DNA from: an uncultured Clostridium sp.
GTDB taxonomy: Bacteria > Bacillota > Clostridia > TANB77 > CAG-508
Assembly (NCBI GenBank): GCA_900553755.1
Contig: USEX01000011.1
Location: 1-40,306, forward strand
Direction of reading: 5' to 3'
Length of the DNA stretch: 40,306 nucleotides
Shown in pieces: positions 39,483 through 40,306 of this stretch. The first letter of the stretch is position 1, and each line of letters opens with the position of its first letter. Below the pieces are notes generated by a model, which saw nothing but the letters and a program-made list of their open reading frames with translations, searched no databases and was not told the DNA's origin. A program made the position numbers and the translations under genes.

Positions 39483-39549
39483 AGAACAAATAAATAGAAA
39501 ATAAAAATGAATATAATACCAAAGAGAATAGAGAAAGAAAATTAATATA

Positions 39550-40250
39550 ATGAAAAATATAAAATGTGTAAAAAATAAAAAAGGAATTACCTTAGTTGCT
39601 CTAGTAGTAACAATAGTTGTTTTGCTAATTTTAGCTGGAACTGCACTTGCAATGGTAATTGGAGAAGAGGGAATACTCGCAAAAGCATCAGAAGCAGCAT
39701 TTAGGCAAGAGATTGGTGCGGTAAGAGATATATTTAATAGAAAATCAAATAAAAGCAGAACAAGAAATAGCATTTAAAGAAATTAACATAGAAGACGCCA
39801 AGAATTGGAAATATACTTTAAAGCAAGAAATAATTTTTTGGGGAAATTATGACATAGATGTCAACGAAGTAACAGAAGCCAGAACTAAGTATTTCAAGGA
39901 AGATAATTGGCAGGACGGAATAAAAAAAGGCTATAATGCAATATTATTTGAAGTTGAAAAAGAATATGATGTAACCGTGGAAGGAAGCACAAGTCCTGTA
40001 AAAGGAGAAGACAATGACACGAGTTTTAGTAGCATTGCGTTTTCATTTATGCTTATTACAATAATGATTATAATTCCGTTATGCAATAAAAAAGCTAGAA
40101 GAGTGATAGCGGGTTTTAGCAGGAATTTCTTCTGGACATGGTGGAGGATTCTACGGAGGAGGAAGTTCTTTCGGCGGTGGCTCTTCTGGAGGAAGTTCTT
40201 TCGGCGGTGGAGGTTCCTCAGGTGGTGGAGGCTCTTCAAGAAGTTTTTAA
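39550..40250 (+). pseudogene. Frameshifted pilin-like gene ending in a Gly/Ser-rich tail
   Basis: The first frame encodes 75 residues: a leader MKNIKCVKNKKG, then ITLVALVVTIVVLLILAGTALAMVIGEEG, almost the same as the pilin at 26559 and also with Ala at +5. The stop is at 39775-39777. A second frame, open from 39725, continues (AEQEIAFKEINIEDAKNWKYTLKQEIIFWG...), with TKYFKEDNWQDGIKKGYNAILFEVEKEYDV resembling the end of a TPM domain, and a membrane helix (FSFMLITIMIIIPLC). At about 40110-40120, in GGGTTTT, the coding moves to a third frame. That frame gives AGISSGHGGGFYGGGSSFGGGSSGG and ends SSRSF-stop. Two one-base shifts thus break a likely ~230-residue protein. The second frame alone stays open to the window end but turns into unlikely Arg/Trp/Phe-rich sequence. 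Sequencing error is possible. The RBS is weak. Confidence 0.68.
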
Positions 40251-40306
40251 AAAGTAAAAATAAATTGAAAAAACAGTTGAAAATAAAAAAATGTAATGGT
40301 AGAATG

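Noticed and set aside
39931..40239. Minus-strand reading frame rich in His/Arg/Lys/Leu over the Gly-rich tail
   Set aside because: It is the reverse complement of a repetitive GGN/TCN coding tract and has no RBS or plausible protein composition.
1..40306. tRNA, rRNA or CRISPR arrays
   Set aside because: No cloverleaf-like intergenic sequence and no regularly spaced repeats were seen; gaps between genes are short.

Overview
The window looks like one chromosomal stretch of a low-GC, AT-rich Firmicute of the class Clostridia, probably an uncultured gut-type lineage. The basis is very A/T-biased codon use, strong AGGAGG-type ribosome binding sites, TTGAnn-17-TATAAT promoters, SecG/RNase R and NFACT gene context typical of Firmicutes, a type IV pilus cluster without an outer-membrane secretin, and a sortase. 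TGA is used as a stop, so the standard bacterial code applies. No rRNA, tRNA, CRISPR array or complete mobile element was seen.

Left edge (1-710): a probable IS3-family terminal repeat runs into a 5'-incomplete gene with a PIN-like C-terminal domain, whose base composition is richer in GC than its surroundings. A terminator closes it. 758-5007: ftsY, a UPF0182 membrane protein and a small DUF5665 membrane protein. 5043-10661: pgsA, a TIM44-like membrane protein with a zinc ribbon, an SPFH protein with two zinc ribbons (a YdjH/YdjI-like pair), ligA, an unknown 79-residue protein and a DUF4116 repeat protein. 10645-12351 (minus): the ribosome quality-control factor RqcH, divergent from scpB.

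12588-16314: scpB, an editing-domain-less proS, ruvA and rarA, closely packed. 16359-17720 (minus): an nfeD-stomatin pair. 17873-20254: secG and rnr. Then a COG2426 membrane protein (minus), ppa, a TPR membrane protein and uppP.

23591-32669: a type IV pilus operon in the order pilM-pilN fusion, pilO-like, pilP-like, mini-pilin, prepilin peptidase, two pseudopilins, pilB, pilT, pilC. PilM/N/O form the inner platform, PilC is the membrane core, PilB and PilT extend and retract the fibre, and PilD should mature the pilins. Several parts are unusual: the PilM-PilN fusion, pilins without Glu5, a 64-residue mature pilin made of little more than the helix, and a prepilin peptidase in which the second catalytic Asp (GxGD) is not visible.

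32733-39172: ROK kinase, rsmA, a sortase, a small membrane protein, metG, a degenerate PdaB-like deacetylase domain overlapping an unknown gene, and a tandem OB-fold SSB. The right end (39214-40250) has a 20-bp perfect hairpin, a 50-codon minus-strand gene with a textbook promoter, and a frameshifted gene that starts with the same pilin N-terminus and ends in a Gly/Ser-rich tail.
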